Below are positions 5,187 through 6,471 of a stretch of 6,471 bases of DNA, piece by piece (position 1 is the stretch's first letter; every line of letters begins with the position of its first letter). The position numbers were made by a program, and so were the translations under genes. The notes below the pieces were generated by a model that did no database searches, was not told where the DNA came from, and saw nothing but the letters and a program-made list of their open reading frames with translations. Source of the stretch: an uncultured Dorea sp. (lineage in GTDB: Bacteria > Bacillota > Clostridia > Lachnospirales > Lachnospiraceae); assembly GCA_910579335.1 (NCBI GenBank), contig CAJTUQ010000115.1:1-6471 (forward strand), read 5' to 3'.

Positions 5187-5363
5187 GTGGAGAGCAGAGA
5201 ATACGGACAAGGCTTAAACACAGTGCCGATTACCGGACATACGCAGGTAATCAGCGATACTTATCATAAAATCCTGCGTGTCGACCTTGCGCAGGATCGT
5301 TATGAGGTGGTAAAGATGAATCCGGAGGACAGAACTTTCGGCTATGGCCCAGTTTATTTATAA
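5187..5363 (+). pseudogene. N-terminal fragment of a multi-PAS signalling gene, ended by a frame break
   Basis: A GTG at 5187 with GAGGG (5175-5179) and GGTGAG (5178-5183) upstream opens a 58-codon frame that stops at TAA 5361-5363. Residues TYHKILRVDLAQDRYEVVKM (25-44) look like the first strands of a PAS-like sensor module and match the position of YGIDLDTGEANLV in the second module of the downstream frame. The rest of the module (IHPDD onward) is in the frame starting at 5344, shifted by one. The two frames overlap by 20 bases. The fragment is therefore best read as the start of the downstream gene, interrupted. It starts ten bases after trmD with no terminator between, so it may be read through from the trmD operon. 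If the break is an artefact, 5187 is the true start of one large gene. Confidence 0.6.
5271..5297. repeat. Perfect 8-bp inverted repeat in the PAS fragment
   Basis: ATCCTGCG (5271-5278) and CGCAGGAT (5290-5297) are exact reverse complements separated by 11 bases. It lies within the coding sequence of the N-terminal PAS fragment and may be coincidental. Confidence 0.4.
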
Positions 5364-6471
5364 TGGGGGCATACATCCGGATGATATGAATAATTTCATA
5401 TCATTTACCCGTCCGAATCACATGAAAGGTGCATTTGACTCCGGGAAAAAGACACTGAGCTGCTGCTACCGGAGACGCCAGGGAGAAAGGTTTCGATGGA
5501 ACCTGATGGAGGTAGTCCCGGAAGAAACCAAAGACGACCGGTATATTTTTGTGTACGTGAAGGATATACATGATATCCTTCGGGAAAGCCTGGAGCTTGA
5601 TGATGCCAGCATCCGCATACAGGAGGTAATTCGGACATTAGGAGAGCAGAATTTCGGAGTCTATGGAATCGACTTGGATACCGGCGAGGCGAATCTTGTA
5701 AGGGAAAACGGTCATACGCACACAGGCTGGAAGTCCTGGACACTCCAGTGGAACGAGATTGTGGATTCCCGTCTTATGATGCAGATCCATCCTACCGACC
5801 GGGATAAATTTTATGAAAATTTTTCGCTTGCCGGGCTGCGGCAGATGAAGGAATCCGATGTACATAAAACGGATATGCTCTGCCAGTGGCGCGGGGAGGA
5901 AGACCATGAGTACCGGTATATGGCAGTTATTGCGTATTCCGGTGAGAAATATAGCACAAAGAATTATACGATCCTTGCCCTGCAGAATGTAGATAAGAGA
6001 GTCCGGCAGGAACACGCGCTGTCGCTTCGCGATATGCAGCTTGCCGCAATTTTAAAATCCCGGTATAGCGTTATGACGACGGTTTATCTTGAAAACGGAC
6101 AGTGTGAACGGATTTGGATTAACGAGAGCAGTCAAAAGCATAATATACTTGCCGGAAATTATAATGAATATTTTCACCAGGCGATGGAGAATGCCGTTCA
6201 TCCGGATGATGCAGAGATATTCAAGCGGGTTATGAGCCCGGAGCATTTGTACCAAAAGGCGGCCAGTACGCGAGAGTATTCTGAGGAAGTCTGCCAGTAC
6301 CGTATGACGGGTCCTTCTCTTAGGTGGCTGGAGCAGCACGTAATCTATTCCCGGCAGGGAAGCAGGATGTCTGTAAATATCCTGGGGAGGGATATTACCA
6401 GAAAGAAGCTGGAGGAAGAGCTGCGGTATCGAGAAGAACAGGAGAAGGCTGATATTATCCGTACTCTTGGA
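5344..6471 (+). CDS. Multi-PAS signalling protein, central part (continues past window)
   Basis: From ATG 5344 an open frame runs 376 codons to the window end with no stop. It contains repeated sensor modules, each with a strand pair, an (I/V)HPxD motif, an RW- or RY-containing strand and a D-rich final strand leading to a helix. HPDD/HPTD occurs at residues 11-14, 149-152 and 286-289; the matching final strands are FVYVKDIHD, ILALQNVDKR and VNILGRDITRKK. The helix leading to the next module reads VIRTLG at residues 95-100 and IIRTLG at 371-376, so a further module probably follows. This layout is known from Clostridial PAS proteins that end in GGDEF/EAL or histidine kinase domains; the output domain is outside the window. 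No transmembrane segment is visible, so it is probably cytoplasmic. The ATG lacks a well-spaced ribosome binding site (GGAGG 5324-5328 is 15 bases away), so it may be untranslated or a remnant of the gene starting at 5187. Confidence 0.75.
   Translation, partial: MAQFIYNGGIHPDDMNNFISFTRPNHMKGAFDSGKKTLSCCYRRRQGERFRWNLMEVVPEETKDDRYIFVYVKDIHDILRESLELDDASIRIQEVIRTLGEQNFGVYGIDLDTGEANLVRENGHTHTGWKSWTLQWNEIVDSRLMMQIHPTDRDKFYENFSLAGLRQMKESDVHKTDMLCQWRGEEDHEYRYMAVIAYSGEKYSTKNYTILALQNVDKRVRQEHALSLRDMQLAAILKSRYSVMTTVYLENGQCERIWINESSQKHNILAGNYNEYFHQAMENAVHPDDAEIFKRVMSPEHLYQKAASTREYSEEVCQYRMTGPSLRWLEQHVIYSRQGSRMSVNILGRDITRKKLEEELRYREEQEKADIIRTLG
5381..5404. repeat. Perfect 10-bp inverted repeat with 4-base centre
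   Basis: ATGATATGAA (5381-5390) and TTCATATCAT (5395-5404) are exact reverse complements separated by TAAT. The element lies inside the PAS frame (residues 13-21) just downstream of the frame break. In RNA it would be an AU-rich hairpin; in DNA it is a dyad of operator-like size. No T-run follows. Confidence 0.6.

Noticed and set aside
5405..6339. Several minus-strand open frames opposite the PAS gene.
   Set aside because: They mirror the long plus-strand frame with clear repeated PAS-like motifs and show no recognisable protein features.

Overview
The window looks like chromosomal DNA from a Gram-positive Clostridia-type bacterium, most likely a Lachnospiraceae relative. The grounds are the conserved gene order ylxM-ffh-rpsP-khpA-rimM-trmD, strong GGAGG-type ribosome binding sites, moderate GC content, a Cys/Gly-rich small protein of the kind common in spore-forming Clostridia, and a multi-PAS signalling protein. 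Genus and species cannot be fixed from the sequence alone.

Left part (1-1211), all on the minus strand. It holds the 5' end of a small uncharacterised protein gene that runs off the window (1-124), a hairpin-plus-T-run terminator candidate (186-203), a 78-residue protein that is 22% cysteine and built on a duplicated 29-residue unit (265-501), and a J-domain protein of 211 residues lacking the other DnaJ domains (576-1211). A divergent intergenic region (1212-1363) carries two good vegetative promoters pointing in opposite directions.

Central part (1364-5176), all on the plus strand. This is a housekeeping cluster for protein targeting and translation: ylxM (SRP-associated helix-turn-helix protein), ffh (SRP GTPase), rpsP (ribosomal protein bS16), khpA (KH-domain RNA-binding protein), rimM (30S maturation factor) and trmD (tRNA m1G37 methyltransferase). 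Gaps run from 1 to 108 bases. None contains a convincing terminator, so co-transcription from the ylxM promoter is likely. Three of the gaps hold small RNA hairpin candidates. Three genes needed start corrections relative to the longest open frame (ylxM 1364, khpA 3446, trmD 4382).

Right part (5187-6471). Where many Firmicutes have rplS after trmD, this window has a large signalling gene made of repeated PAS-like modules. Its first module is split between two reading frames. Comparison with the second and third modules suggests a missing block of about 26 bases, not a single-base error, so the gene is either a recent pseudogene, a re-started shortened gene, or an assembly artefact. It continues past the window end.

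No complete new system is visible. The most interesting items are the broken PAS gene with a perfect 10-bp palindrome just after the break, the Cys-rich repeat protein, the very short predicted ylxM leader, and the intergenic RNA structures in the ribosomal/SRP operon.
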